A DNA stretch of 24,820 nucleotides from an uncultured Candidatus Saccharibacteria bacterium (GCA_947253995.1 CAMYBM010000007.1:1-24820); one strand, 5' to 3'; positions 1 through 8,561 are shown, counted from the stretch's first letter. Numbers and translations are program-made. The notes: a model not told the origin generated them from the sequence alone.

Positions 1-806
1 GCGTCAATCGCGGCACGAATCTCTCCATCAGAAGGTTTTACTGTCTTGCCATTTACGATAATCGTTGGCGTGCCGTTGATCTTTGACCTCTCGCCAAACT
101 CACGGTCGCGAGCTAGCTTGCTATCAATCGTATTATTCTTGTGGGCCTTAAATACTGCTAACAATTTGTTACCATCAAGGCCGGCCTGCTTGGCAGTATT
201 GATCAATTTAGCGTCAAGGTCTGGCGCCTCAATGTAGTCTGTCGTCATCCAATCATTGCTATTATATAGCGCATCCGCCATCCTAAAATAACCATCTTGA
301 CCGCCAACAATGTACGCCGCCTCTGCTGCCCGCGCCGTAATGGCTGAATAAGTATGTCCTACATTGTAAGAACGATAGACAAACAGCACCTTATCGCGAT
401 AATCACTATTAATTTTCTTCATTGTAGCGTGAACCTTCTGACAATATGGGCAAGTAAAATCAGCGTATTCCAACACTGTCACCTTGGAGCCGAGTTTACC
501 ATCAAAGTGATCGATCAGATGAGTACTCGAATAAGCATCGGTTACTGGCGTTGTTAGCTCTGCTGGCAATACATTAGACTTACCGTCATCAGACTTATCG
601 TCATCAGATTTGCTGCTAGCTTCCTGAGATTGATTGCTCTTGTTACTATGATTGTCGTTTGACGTACCATTATAAATAGCGCCTGACAAAACGACAATAA
701 TCTCAACTACTATAAGCCCAACTATAGTTAGCAATGACACTAAAGCGCGCGAACGTTTAGATAATTCCCGTTTAGCTTCGTCTGATTCTGGTCGGTACTT
801 GAACAT
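1..806 (-). CDS. DsbA-family thiol:disulfide oxidoreductase, membrane-anchored (3' end cut by window edge)
   Basis: Translation from the ATG at 806 gives a short basic N-terminus, one hydrophobic segment at about residues 21-44 (signal anchor), a Ser/Asp/Asn/Lys-rich linker at about 47-78, then a thioredoxin-fold domain. The active site CPYC is at about residues 119-122 after EYADFT, and the cis-proline loop is visible as GTPTIIVNG near the C-terminus. About 268 residues are present and only a few seem to be missing. Family knowledge: DsbA-like proteins oxidise cysteines of exported proteins on the outer face of the membrane. The start overlaps the upstream stop as TAATG, so translation is probably coupled to the 175-residue gene before it. 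The electron acceptor, such as VKOR or DsbB, is not visible here. Family assignment is firm; redox direction is inferred. Confidence 0.9.
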   Translation of the reverse strand, partial: MFKYRPESDEAKRELSKRSRALVSLLTIVGLIVVEIIVVLSGAIYNGTSNDNHSNKSNQSQEASSKSDDDKSDDGKSNVLPAELTTPVTDAYSSTHLIDHFDGKLGSKVTVLEYADFTCPYCQKVHATMKKINSDYRDKVLFVYRSYNVGHTYSAITARAAEAAYIVGGQDGYFRMADALYNSNDWMTTDYIEAPDLDAKLINTAKQAGLDGNKLLAVFKAHKNNTIDSKLARDREFGERSKINGTPTIIVNGKTVKPSDGEIRAAID

Positions 807-1333
807 TATAAGATCGCTTCAACAGCTGCCCACTCAGCATTTGTGTTATCATCTGGTACAATAATTGACACTTGATCGCCAATGTGGCCACGGAAAAACG
901 TAACCGAAGCTAATAGAACCCGATACTCACGCGAACCAGCCTCGACATAATACGCGCCATCATGCTGCGTTAACGTGCCAACCAACTGGCGCCGCGGAAC
1001 CGGACCAATCTGCTTGTAAATAAATGCACCATCGCTAGCAATTGTTAACTTCAGAATATCGCCCTCAACTAGCTTAGACTTCGAAGCATAGTTTGCCGGC
1101 ACCGGGTAAGCCTTGCCCTCGCTATCATGCATCGCCTGACCATCAAACAAGCCTTCGATGACTCGGCCAGTGGTATCACTAGGGTTGCGTTCTGGCAATT
1201 CATCCTCGCCAATAATTGAATACAATAACTCTTTAGCCGCGGCAACATTCTTCTCCGCCTCATTTAACAGACTGCGCAAACGCTTAATCTGTTTTTCTGG
1301 TAGGACGGCGTCGCTGAACTTATTCTCGCTCAT
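806..1333 (-). CDS. Coiled-coil protein of unknown function, 175 aa
   Basis: I do not recognise a named family. Residues about 10-42 form a charged amphipathic helix likely to be a coiled coil. The rest looks like two small beta-rich modules: GRVIEGLFDGQAM...YPVPANYASKSKLVEGDILKLTI, then a GPVPRRQLVGTL segment and a C-terminal GDQVSIIVPDD stretch. There is no membrane segment or signal peptide, so it should be cytosolic. The spacing of helix and beta domain loosely recalls GreA-type factors, but I see no GreA signature and do not assign it. It shares a transcript with the DsbA-like gene, whose ATG overlaps this stop. A promoter lies at 1370-1399 and a purine-rich GAGAGA stretch precedes the ATG, so this gene has a normal leader. 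Confidence 0.85.
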   Translation of the reverse strand: MSENKFSDAVLPEKQIKRLRSLLNEAEKNVAAAKELLYSIIGEDELPERNPSDTTGRVIEGLFDGQAMHDSEGKAYPVPANYASKSKLVEGDILKLTIASDGAFIYKQIGPVPRRQLVGTLTQHDGAYYVEAGSREYRVLLASVTFFRGHIGDQVSIIVPDDNTNAEWAAVEAIL

Positions 1334-1369
1334 AGTTCTCTCTTTCTTTTTGCTTAATCCTCATCGCTA

Positions 1370-1399
1370 ATTATACTACAGCCCACGCACTAATTGCAA
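1370..1399 (-). promoter_or_regulatory. Sigma-70-type promoter for the 175-aa gene
   Basis: Minus-strand TATAAT at 1370-1375 with TTGCAA at 1394-1399, spacing 18. It gives a leader of about 30 bases before the ATG at 1333. The same TTGCAA -35 variant is seen at the tRNA promoter. Confidence 0.7.
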
Positions 1400-1471
1400 C
1401 AGTAGCTTTGTTAAACCGCACTAAACAAATCTACGCAATGTTCAATTTAGGCAACAAACAACTTGATAAAA

Positions 1472-1480
1472 TTATCCACA
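1472..1480 (+). promoter_or_regulatory. DnaA-box-like 9-mer
   Basis: TTATCCACA is a perfect match to the DnaA box consensus and lies in the 218-bp AT-rich gap between the promoter at 1370-1399 and der. It is single, so it is not an origin by itself; a chance match is possible. I see nothing else convincing in this gap apart from a weak GGTT/AACC hairpin just after der (near 1572-1583) followed, on the minus strand, by a T-run. Confidence 0.3.
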
Positions 1481-1593
1481 TGCTTAACAGATATGTAACG
1501 TACATGTGTTGTACTATTTAGTAATACTACCCTATATTTAGCAAATTCAATCCCAAAAACAGCACGGTTTGTCAACCTACCAGCGGTAACAGA

Positions 1594-2970
1594 TTAAGCT
1601 TCGCCGTCTGCGCGCTCAGCCTTTTTGCGGTTGGCTCTAATCTGTTTTTCGTCGCGAAAGCTAAACTTGATTGGCGTTCCAATATAACCGCCAAAGGCTT
1701 CTCGCCACTGCGCATCCAAAAAGCGTTTATACGACCAGTGGAGATATTTGAGATTGCTTCCATAGATCACAAACCATGGTGGTGTTACATCAGTTTGTAC
1801 TACATAGCGTAGCTTTGGGTGAGTATTTTTTAAGCCAGCCGGCTGATGATGTAGTACGCATTTCTTTAGACAATCGTTTAATTTACTAGTTGAAATTGTT
1901 AAACAACGATTAGCGGCAACACTGCTAATCAAATCAAACAATTTAGCAACGTTCTGACCGGTAATCGATGACGTGAAGATTAGCGGCGCCCACGGAGCAA
2001 AATCAAAAGCACGCGCAATCTGCGGCGTTAATGCATCGTGGGTGTAAGCGTCCTTGCCTTCCACTGAGTCCCACTTCGTTACAACAATAATCATACCCTT
2101 ACCGGCATCAATAATCTGTCCGGCTAACTTGGTGTCAAGCGCCGTATTAAGCTCATTAACATCCATCAATAGCAAACAGATATCAGCTTCTTCAATCGCA
2201 CTAACAGTCCGCAATACGCTGAACTTTTCGATTCCGTGGCCAATCTTACCACTTCGCCGTACTCCAGCAGTATCTAATAGCTCAATGGTCTTGCCATGAT
2301 ATCGCATGCTTACACGATTAATATCGCGCGTTGTACCGGCAACGTTCGCCACGATAGCCTGCTGCTTACCAGCAATAGCATTAAACAAATTTGACTTGCC
2401 GACATTTGGCCGCCCAATTAAGGCAACCTTAATTACATCGTCCGCCTGTCGTGCGGTCACGTGAGGAATTTTTGTCATAATTGCTGACGCTAAATGATCA
2501 ATTCCCCGATTATGCTCGGCACTAGTCAGAACAATATCCTCAGCTTTAATACCCAAGCGCAAGAACTCCTCTACGCCATAATGATCCTTAATGTCAATCT
2601 TATTTAACGCCAAAATAACCGGTTTCTGCGAACGCAAAATATTCTTAGCTAGCAGGCGATCATCTTGAGTAGCTGGCGAAGTAGCATCCTTAACAAACAC
2701 AATGGCATCAGCAGCCTGAATCGCTTCGTTAACTTGATCTTGAATACTAGCCTCAAATTCATCTACTGGATCATCCTTAAGCCCAGCCGTATCTATTAGG
2801 ATAAAAGCACCCTGTTTGCATTCAACCCGCCGATAAACCGAATCACGCGTCGTACCAGCCTCGCGTGCGACTATTGCATCCATCGAACCGACCAAACGAT
2901 TGAACAATGACGACTTGCCCGCGTTAGTGCGGCCAACAATAGCAACTAGTGGTAACTTGTGATTTGACAT
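1594..2970 (-). CDS. der: Ribosome assembly GTPase Der (EngA)
   Basis: 458 residues, the usual length for Der. There are two tandem GTPase domains followed by a KH-like domain. Domain 1 has its P-loop GRTNAGKS at residues 13-20, DTAG at 60-63 and NKID at 123-126. Domain 2 has GRPNVGKS at 186-193, a later DTAGV and TKWD. The C-terminal KH-like domain is at about 360-445, followed by a basic tail. Known role: Der binds the 50S precursor and is needed for large-subunit maturation. The first P-loop carries Thr and Ala where Pro and Val are common, leaving the GxxxxGKS core intact. The ATG at 2970 has no Shine-Dalgarno sequence and follows a TATAAT by six bases, so the mRNA is probably leaderless. 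Confidence 0.97.
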   Translation of the reverse strand: MSNHKLPLVAIVGRTNAGKSSLFNRLVGSMDAIVAREAGTTRDSVYRRVECKQGAFILIDTAGLKDDPVDEFEASIQDQVNEAIQAADAIVFVKDATSPATQDDRLLAKNILRSQKPVILALNKIDIKDHYGVEEFLRLGIKAEDIVLTSAEHNRGIDHLASAIMTKIPHVTARQADDVIKVALIGRPNVGKSNLFNAIAGKQQAIVANVAGTTRDINRVSMRYHGKTIELLDTAGVRRSGKIGHGIEKFSVLRTVSAIEEADICLLLMDVNELNTALDTKLAGQIIDAGKGMIIVVTKWDSVEGKDAYTHDALTPQIARAFDFAPWAPLIFTSSITGQNVAKLFDLISSVAANRCLTISTSKLNDCLKKCVLHHQPAGLKNTHPKLRYVVQTDVTPPWFVIYGSNLKYLHWSYKRFLDAQWREAFGGYIGTPIKFSFRDEKQIRANRKKAERADGEA

Positions 2971-2976
2971 ACCTTA

Positions 2977-2985
2977 ATTATACCA
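2977..2985 (-). promoter_or_regulatory. Extended -10 promoter of der, predicted leaderless
   Basis: Minus strand reads TGGTATAAT, then six bases, then ATG. It sits in the 21-bp gap after the 517-aa gene. No good -35 is visible; the TGG extension may compensate. Confidence 0.75.
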
Positions 2986-2991
2986 GATAAG

Positions 2992-4545
2992 TTATAGCTC
3001 ATCTTTTTTAGCACTAATAAAGCTGCTCCAACGGCGGAGAAAAGCAATAATGGTCTTCATTGGCAACTCAACCAACATGTCCAAAAGCTTTGACACAATA
3101 TTGATGTGAGCATATGTTTCACTAAGATAGCGACCAACGTTAACAAACGGCATATAGATTGCATCGCGCAACATAGTAGCTGCAGTTGCCGCCTCATCAC
3201 CAACTTCAAGCTCGCGGATTTTACGGCTGATCCGGAATCCCAAGAAACTAGCCGTACTAATGAAGACAAAGAAAATAATCAGGTGCACTACTTCAAACTG
3301 CGCAAATCGGATTAACAGCCATGAAGCGGCGGCAAAGATCCCAATAATCGATAGATAGTAAAGTACATTAAACCAACGTGAAAAATGCTGCTCACGCACA
3401 CGGATAGAAGCATCACTAATTGGCACAAAGAAAATTCGTTCTAACGCCCGCGCTAATGCCTTAGTATTGCGCGGCCCCGGCATAATTAATGTAGTACGCA
3501 AAAGCAACATGTACAGTGGTGGCAAAATTAAATTAACGCCCAATGCTAGCCAAGCTACGCGCTGATGTATTGCCAAATCATAAGGTATCTCAATCGCCAA
3601 ACCGATAATGAACTTCGTCACAATTAAGAATGCTATACTACGAATTATGCCTCGATCAATCTGACGGTTAACCTGAATGTATAAGTTAAGTGTAGCTTGA
3701 TTAATTACCTGTAAAAAATCTTTTGCTAACAATAATTTGCTATAAAGCCCCGAATCCGTAACGGCAGCGTGTAACACAATGCGCCACGGCGCACAGTGCC
3801 GATTAATCAAACGCTCAATGGCGTGATAACCATGCGATGTGAGAATCTGATCAATCCGACCATTAAAATCGCAGAAAGCCGCCACATTTTGAAAATCTAT
3901 TTGATAACGCATCAATAAATTGTATCGAATCATGGCTTCGTCTGAGCGCAACAAAACTTTTTGGACCGCCATATAAAGAGCGACCTCATAGTCATTGGTT
4001 ACGCCTGCGATGCTATCGCGGTCAATTACACTTAGAAAATAATTATAAGCTGCATTTGCAACTACCATCTCCTTGCTGTGGTCTCGCAGAATCGCCTCTA
4101 ATTTAGCGGCTAGGGGTTGCATCAACCATTCTTCAATTTGCAGCGTACTGTGCTCCTTGGATAAGCCAAGGTATAACCGGTAAGACAGTTCAATCTGCTT
4201 GGTAATCAGGTCAACCGTGGCCAATGGTATGCTATCATTTGCTAAATATCCTGCTAGAGTAAGATCACATATCAATGTTTTGCCACTATTTGCCAAACGT
4301 TTAGCGCTAACTCGGCCAAAGTAACGCGCAATAAACCGCCGAATAGCGCTAATTAAAAGTAAATTATCTTGTTCGTTCTGGCTGGCGTTGCGAATTGTCT
4401 CATATAAACCACTTAGCACCGCCCCCGTTTCTGGGACATGAAGTACAGCATCATCGTCACCCAGCGAAGTTGCCGGCCTGACACTATGATTAATCTCCGC
4501 TAATTCTTGGCTAAAGGCCAAAGCTAAACTATTAGGCTGCTTCAT
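2992..4545 (-). CDS. Polytopic membrane protein of unknown function, 517 aa
   Basis: I recognise no named family. Residues 1 to about 298 are largely helical and soluble-looking, with many charged amphipathic stretches. Four hydrophobic segments follow at about 301-319, 330-350, 395-413 and 417-436. They form two hairpins separated by a basic loop containing NTKALARALERIFFVPISD. A final amphipathic region (about 450-505) ends in a short charged tail. There is no signal peptide and no catalytic motif that I can name. It has its own promoter, is preceded by a terminator, and der follows 21 bp after it with a separate promoter, so it is probably monocistronic or read partly into der. ATG at 4545 with TATAAT six bases upstream suggests a leaderless transcript. 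Confidence 0.85.
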   Translation of the reverse strand: MKQPNSLALAFSQELAEINHSVRPATSLGDDDAVLHVPETGAVLSGLYETIRNASQNEQDNLLLISAIRRFIARYFGRVSAKRLANSGKTLICDLTLAGYLANDSIPLATVDLITKQIELSYRLYLGLSKEHSTLQIEEWLMQPLAAKLEAILRDHSKEMVVANAAYNYFLSVIDRDSIAGVTNDYEVALYMAVQKVLLRSDEAMIRYNLLMRYQIDFQNVAAFCDFNGRIDQILTSHGYHAIERLINRHCAPWRIVLHAAVTDSGLYSKLLLAKDFLQVINQATLNLYIQVNRQIDRGIIRSIAFLIVTKFIIGLAIEIPYDLAIHQRVAWLALGVNLILPPLYMLLLRTTLIMPGPRNTKALARALERIFFVPISDASIRVREQHFSRWFNVLYYLSIIGIFAAASWLLIRFAQFEVVHLIIFFVFISTASFLGFRISRKIRELEVGDEAATAATMLRDAIYMPFVNVGRYLSETYAHINIVSKLLDMLVELPMKTIIAFLRRWSSFISAKKDEL

Positions 4546-4551
4546 ACATAT

Positions 4552-4557
4552 ATTATA
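4552..4557 (-). promoter_or_regulatory. -10 box for the 517-aa membrane protein, predicted leaderless
   Basis: TATAAT on the minus strand ends six bases before the ATG at 4545. The gap between is AT-rich with no ribosome binding site. Confidence 0.7.
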
Positions 4558-4566
4558 CTATACTAC

Positions 4567-4600
4567 AAAAACAGCTACGCCTATCGATACGTAGCTGTTT
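4567..4600 (-). terminator. Intrinsic terminator after the 464-aa gene
   Basis: An 11-bp perfect stem (arms 4569-4579 and 4590-4600) encloses a ten-base loop that is itself mostly the palindrome TATCGATA. On the minus strand it is followed by a run of five T including the stem end. It lies 13 bp past the stop at 4613. Confidence 0.85.
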
Positions 4601-4612
4601 ATCGTTAGCCAA

Positions 4613-6007
4613 CTAAAGACTGACGGCAATTTTAGTTATCTGATCTTTATTCAGATAATCATTGGTGTTGAGGGTATAAAGTACACCGTTCTTGATCCAG
4701 GAAGCTTTATCTTGGTAACGATAGATTTTAACGCCTTGACTCTCGATTAAATCAAAGCTGTTTTTACCCTTTTCTTCAGCTTGGCCGCGCAGTTCTTGAT
4801 CGGAGATTTGGCTTTTCTCCTGCTGCAAACTATAGCGAGCGCTGTTTTCACCTTGGTAGCTAATAGCTAGTTTGCCCTTACTATCAGAACGAGAATTCAC
4901 TACATGGTAGCCAGTTACAGTATGCGGCAATTTGAAATTAATCTCAGCTTGCGAAGCTGCTAAACGCAACTGTATGCTTGGATAAACCAAATAACTTACA
5001 TAGCCCAAAGCTAAAGCACAGGTTGCCGTTACCATAGCTAACGCCGGTAGCCTCATCTTGCTTCGTTTTGCGGTAGCTTTACGTTTGCTCTGAGATGCTT
5101 CACGTTTTGCCACGTCCAACAAGCTATGTTTCTGTGGCTGTCTGGTTGCATCCGCCTTTGCCTTAGCTTGATCAGCATTAATTAGTACATTCGCGATTTG
5201 ATCCGAGATCTGCTCAACTTTATTAACATGTGAAGTCTGGACTTTGTCTCCAGCCGATTTAGTTGATTCAGGTGTACGTCTTGGCGTAATACCCGAAAGC
5301 GACTTTCCACCAACCATTGGTGCAGCGGTATTGCTAGCGCGCACTGGCACCGCTTGTTTGACCTCAGATCCAACAATAGGCGCAGCAGCTGCGGCTGTTG
5401 TAGCCTGATTAGCGCGTCGTTTTAGCGCCTCAATCTGACGCGGTGCTAGCACAGGTTTAACGCGCGGACTTGGGACTTTGCTATCAAACATCTTGCGCAT
5501 CGCCTTGCTCTTGCGGTACTGATCGATGGCTAACGGTGCTGCATACACTTTATCTGGCTGCTGAGAACTTGGTCGCCGCACATAACGACGGTTGAGGGTC
5601 TGAGACGCGCCCGGCACTCGTTTAATTCCAATTGGACGACGATTTCGCAACATCGCGCGAAACTCGGCTTCGCGTTCGCTTATTGGTTCAATCTCGCGCG
5701 GAGCAGCTCCGCTCATATAATTACTAATCCATGCCGGAGCCTGGCATTGGTTAGCTCGCGCGCGTATAGTCTGAGCCGCCTGCTGTACTCGCGACTTAAT
5801 TCCACCTGGAGTAGTAACTTCGCTACGGTTATCGGCTACGCAATTACCTAAAATAGCACGGCGCTCAGCAGCCAATTTAGCCTGTTCTATACTATCTAAC
5901 GCATCGTTTTTGCTACTGGTCAAATCTGAAAAATCATTACCATTATCCTCTAACGGTAGGCCAGTTACTGCGTCATATTTTTTTCCGTTGATTACAACTG
6001 TTCCCAT
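4613..6007 (-). CDS. Single-span membrane protein with long disordered N-terminus, 464 aa
   Basis: No family recognised with confidence. The N-terminus starts with a short GTVVINGKKYDAVTG motif. Residues about 30-315 are low complexity, rich in Ala, Arg, Lys, Gln and Pro, and strongly basic, so probably disordered and cytosolic. One membrane span is at about 319-343, leaving an external domain of about 115 residues. That domain (PHTVTGYHVVNSRSDSKGKL... KIYRYQDKASWIKNGVLYTL) resembles in style the small beta domains of DUF4367-like extracytoplasmic proteins; this is only a similarity of pattern. A good ribosome binding site AGGAGGAG at 6017-6025 and a TATAAT at 6038-6043 give a leadered transcript. 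It ends in its own terminator. A DNA- or RNA-binding role for the basic tail is possible but unsupported. Confidence 0.85.
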   Translation of the reverse strand: MGTVVINGKKYDAVTGLPLEDNGNDFSDLTSSKNDALDSIEQAKLAAERRAILGNCVADNRSEVTTPGGIKSRVQQAAQTIRARANQCQAPAWISNYMSGAAPREIEPISEREAEFRAMLRNRRPIGIKRVPGASQTLNRRYVRRPSSQQPDKVYAAPLAIDQYRKSKAMRKMFDSKVPSPRVKPVLAPRQIEALKRRANQATTAAAAAPIVGSEVKQAVPVRASNTAAPMVGGKSLSGITPRRTPESTKSAGDKVQTSHVNKVEQISDQIANVLINADQAKAKADATRQPQKHSLLDVAKREASQSKRKATAKRSKMRLPALAMVTATCALALGYVSYLVYPSIQLRLAASQAEINFKLPHTVTGYHVVNSRSDSKGKLAISYQGENSARYSLQQEKSQISDQELRGQAEEKGKNSFDLIESQGVKIYRYQDKASWIKNGVLYTLNTNDYLNKDQITKIAVSL

Positions 6008-6016
6008 ATTTATTTG

Positions 6017-6043
6017 TCTCCTCCTGTCCTTGTAAGTATTATA
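6017..6043 (-). promoter_or_regulatory. Promoter -10 and strong Shine-Dalgarno for the 464-aa gene
   Basis: Minus-strand TATAAT at 6038-6043 and AGGAGGAG at 6017-6025, nine bases before the ATG at 6007. It is a leadered contrast to the leaderless genes nearby. Confidence 0.75.
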
Positions 6044-6113
6044 GCGGTTACGTTTGTATAATGCAAGGCTTTTATTTGCAAAATATCACAAAATACCATA
6101 ATATAAATATAGC

Positions 6114-6119
6114 TATTTA
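6114..6119 (+). promoter_or_regulatory. Possible -10 box for the PEGA-domain gene
   Basis: TATTTA ends six bases before the ATG at 6126; a TATAAA also lies further upstream, near 6102. No Shine-Dalgarno sequence precedes the ATG. It is a weaker leaderless candidate than the others. The divergent promoter at 6038-6043 shares this gap. Confidence 0.4.
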
Positions 6120-6125
6120 TTATAT

Positions 6126-7571
6126 ATGTTTAACAGCAACCCCGACCTAAAAAAAGCCACCATTTTACACGTCATATCCTGCTCTATCATGCTAGTAGCG
6201 ATTGTGTTCGGCGTGGCTATTTGCACGGCCCTAGCTATGGGATACCGTTTTGATATTCTATCCGGAAAGATCTCGCAAGTGGCGCTTCTACAATTCAACT
6301 CATTGCCTAAGCAAGCCACTGTTACAATCGATGGCAATAAGCTCTCGGCAAACACACCTGTACGGGCCAATGTACCCGCAGGCGTTCATCGCATTACTTT
6401 GCAACGCAACGGCTATCGCCCCTGGAATAAAACCATTAGTCTTCCCCCTCGTACCGTAGCTTGGTTAGACTATATCCGTCTAGTGCCAAATAGTATACCA
6501 ACGGAGTCAGCCCTACTACTAGCGAACACAGCATCTCTACTTGGATCGCCCGATCACAAATGGTTAGCCGCCGAACCCAACGCCGCTACGCATACTCTAC
6601 AACTCATTGATACCGCTGAACCACTTAAGCTACGCACATTGAATATCGATCTGGCTAGCAGTACTCTTAGCCAAGCATTCAACGCTGCTACCGAACAGTT
6701 TCACCTTGTCGAGTGGGATTCTAGCTCGCGTTTCTTACTACTCGAACACGCTTTTGACAATCACATAGAATACCTTCTCGTCGACTGCCGCGATAAAGCT
6801 CACCTCAAGACAATCAATATTTCCAAGCTTCATAGCACGGAATGGCGCGATGTCCGCTTCAATGGCGGCAACGGCGAATCCTTCTATGCAATTAAAGACG
6901 GCAATCTTTACAATGTAGACCTCCATTCTGGAATTATTGGCGATCGCATTGCCGAAAATGTTTCGAGCTACGCCGTCTACGGTAACAACCTAATATCAGT
7001 TGTACACAATGCTGCACAAAATCCATCCGATCAAGTAGTTTCAATTTACTACGGGAGCAAATTAAAATCCATCAAACACTTCAATGATAACCAGCCTGTC
7101 TACTCAGCTATCGCCAACTACAACCAACGCAGTTATCTCTTTCTTGCCCATCAAAAAACTTTGCAAATTATTGCCAATCCCCTTGATAGCGACAATCCAG
7201 CTGACAACCCTAGCACAACACGCCTCATTGAGTCAGACGAGCCGCTTGCTTGGCTCCAACTTAGTCCAAATGGGCGCATGGTCTACGCCGGATATCGCAA
7301 TCACTTAATCATTTATGATACCGAGACAAAACGCGAGTATCAATTCAACCGCAACAGCTCAAACACCCCAATTAATTTTCTCGACGACTGTCACATTTTT
7401 GATCAATCAAATCAAAGCATCGACATTCTTGATTTTGATGGCACTAATCGGCAAAGTATCGTGTCTGGCCGTCTACCGGCCGCACTGAGTAGTGACAACA
7501 AATATATATTTAGCCTTGACCATTCCAACAACACTACTATGCTGCAACGCTCTAAAATTGTTACCGATTAA
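6126..7571 (+). CDS. PEGA-domain membrane-anchored protein with probable beta-propeller
   Basis: 481 residues. A hydrophobic segment at about 15-38 (signal anchor) is followed by a PEGA-like beta domain at about 55-120. That domain contains PKQATVTIDGNKLSANTP, then VPAGVHRITLQRNGYRPW, which is the characteristic surface-protein PEGA pattern. The remainder (about 125-475) has repeated short beta stretches such as SPDHKWLAAEP, SSRFLLLEHAF, SPNGRMVYAGY and SSDNKYIFSLD, as in WD40/TolB-like propellers. It is probably displayed outside the membrane. It converges on the sortase gene and the two stop codons overlap in TTAA at 7568-7571. A sorting signal at its own C-terminus is not seen. Ligand and function are unknown. 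Confidence 0.85.
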   Translation: MFNSNPDLKKATILHVISCSIMLVAIVFGVAICTALAMGYRFDILSGKISQVALLQFNSLPKQATVTIDGNKLSANTPVRANVPAGVHRITLQRNGYRPWNKTISLPPRTVAWLDYIRLVPNSIPTESALLLANTASLLGSPDHKWLAAEPNAATHTLQLIDTAEPLKLRTLNIDLASSTLSQAFNAATEQFHLVEWDSSSRFLLLEHAFDNHIEYLLVDCRDKAHLKTINISKLHSTEWRDVRFNGGNGESFYAIKDGNLYNVDLHSGIIGDRIAENVSSYAVYGNNLISVVHNAAQNPSDQVVSIYYGSKLKSIKHFNDNQPVYSAIANYNQRSYLFLAHQKTLQIIANPLDSDNPADNPSTTRLIESDEPLAWLQLSPNGRMVYAGYRNHLIIYDTETKREYQFNRNSSNTPINFLDDCHIFDQSNQSIDILDFDGTNRQSIVSGRLPAALSSDNKYIFSLDHSNNTTMLQRSKIVTD

Positions 7572-8545
7572 TTGATAGCTATCTGCTCAGCTATAACCAA
7601 TAAGCGTTTTGCCGTAGTCCCCGGTGGATCGCAAGTCACCAAAGTAGCATATTTACCATTATTACCTAAATTAAGCTGGTGCAATTCACTTGGGGAAACT
7701 ACTCGCTTGTCAATTACTTTGTAAACATAACGCTTACCCCCATAGTCTAAATAAAACACATCGCTTGGTTCGAGTGCGCTTAATTTAACGAAAACAAATT
7801 TATATCTACCTGGAGCAAAAAAGTTCGCACTAGAGTGACCCAAGATCACTGTGTTGCCATTCTGCCCTGGCAGCGAACGCGCATTATCCGTTACTGGATA
7901 ATTTACCACGCCGTTCTGTAGTGCCTGCTGAACAATTGGTTCCTTAAGGTCCGTCAAACCATAAACCACCGGAGCGTTAACATTTAACTTCGGAATAATC
8001 AAACGCGGATCGGTACCAAGCGGTTGACCATAGCCGCCGCTGCCAATTACCGCCGTAGTGCCACTGGTCGGTGAGATAAAGGCAACCAAATTGGCTAGCC
8101 AAATCTCATGGAATTGAATAACCAACAGCAGCAACGCAACTCCTACCGCAGCGCAAGCCGGTAGGAACCACCGCCTTTTGTTTAACTCTAGCCATACGCG
8201 ATGCAAACTATTTGCTTGGTCGTTTGCGGCAGATCGCACTTCTTGACGCAAACGTTCCTGCACCTCACGCTGTTCAAGTATTCCATCCGCCTCGCGCTGA
8301 TCTTTAACTTGCGCCAACTGCCGGCTAAATTTTTCCGTCTGCTTAGCCAATTCGGCCATGTAATATTTACTATAGTAATCCTGGTAGTAGCGCTGCCAGG
8401 CAGCATGATACTGTTTACTGTACTCCGCAAAACGTTTACAATATTCTGCCTGTAAAGCTTGCGGCGTGCTATTGGTTTGCTCATCAACTACCTTACGCGG
8501 AAACACTTTACGAATATTGTCGCCTGGATTCTTATCGTTACTCAT
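7568..8545 (-). CDS. Sortase family transpeptidase with coiled N-terminal extension
   Basis: 325 residues. Catalytic residues are visible: His237 in VILGHSS, Cys305 in TLVTCDPPG and Arg314 in AKRLLV. The core sortase barrel starts near residue 180 with DPRLIIPKLNVNAPVV. One membrane span is at about 127-146. Before it lies an unusual cytosolic part of about 125 residues, rich in Tyr, Gln and Glu and likely coiled. Family role: sortases cleave a C-terminal sorting motif and join surface proteins to the envelope or to each other. The TLxTC motif without LPXTG-class context does not fix the subclass; classes D or E are plausible. No substrate with an obvious sorting signal lies in the window. 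ATG at 8545 follows an extended -10 by seven bases. Confidence 0.93.
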   Translation of the reverse strand: MSNDKNPGDNIRKVFPRKVVDEQTNSTPQALQAEYCKRFAEYSKQYHAAWQRYYQDYYSKYYMAELAKQTEKFSRQLAQVKDQREADGILEQREVQERLRQEVRSAANDQANSLHRVWLELNKRRWFLPACAAVGVALLLLVIQFHEIWLANLVAFISPTSGTTAVIGSGGYGQPLGTDPRLIIPKLNVNAPVVYGLTDLKEPIVQQALQNGVVNYPVTDNARSLPGQNGNTVILGHSSANFFAPGRYKFVFVKLSALEPSDVFYLDYGGKRYVYKVIDKRVVSPSELHQLNLGNNGKYATLVTCDPPGTTAKRLLVIAEQIAIN

Positions 8546-8552
8546 TAATTTT

Positions 8553-8561
8553 ATTTTAGCA
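8553..8561 (-). promoter_or_regulatory. Extended -10 promoter of the sortase gene, predicted leaderless
   Basis: Minus strand reads TGCTAAAAT, then seven bases, then ATG at 8545. No ribosome binding site is present. Confidence 0.7.

Noticed and set aside
1472..1480. Replication origin
   Set aside because: Only one DnaA-type box is seen, with no dnaA or dnaN gene nearby and no repeat cluster.
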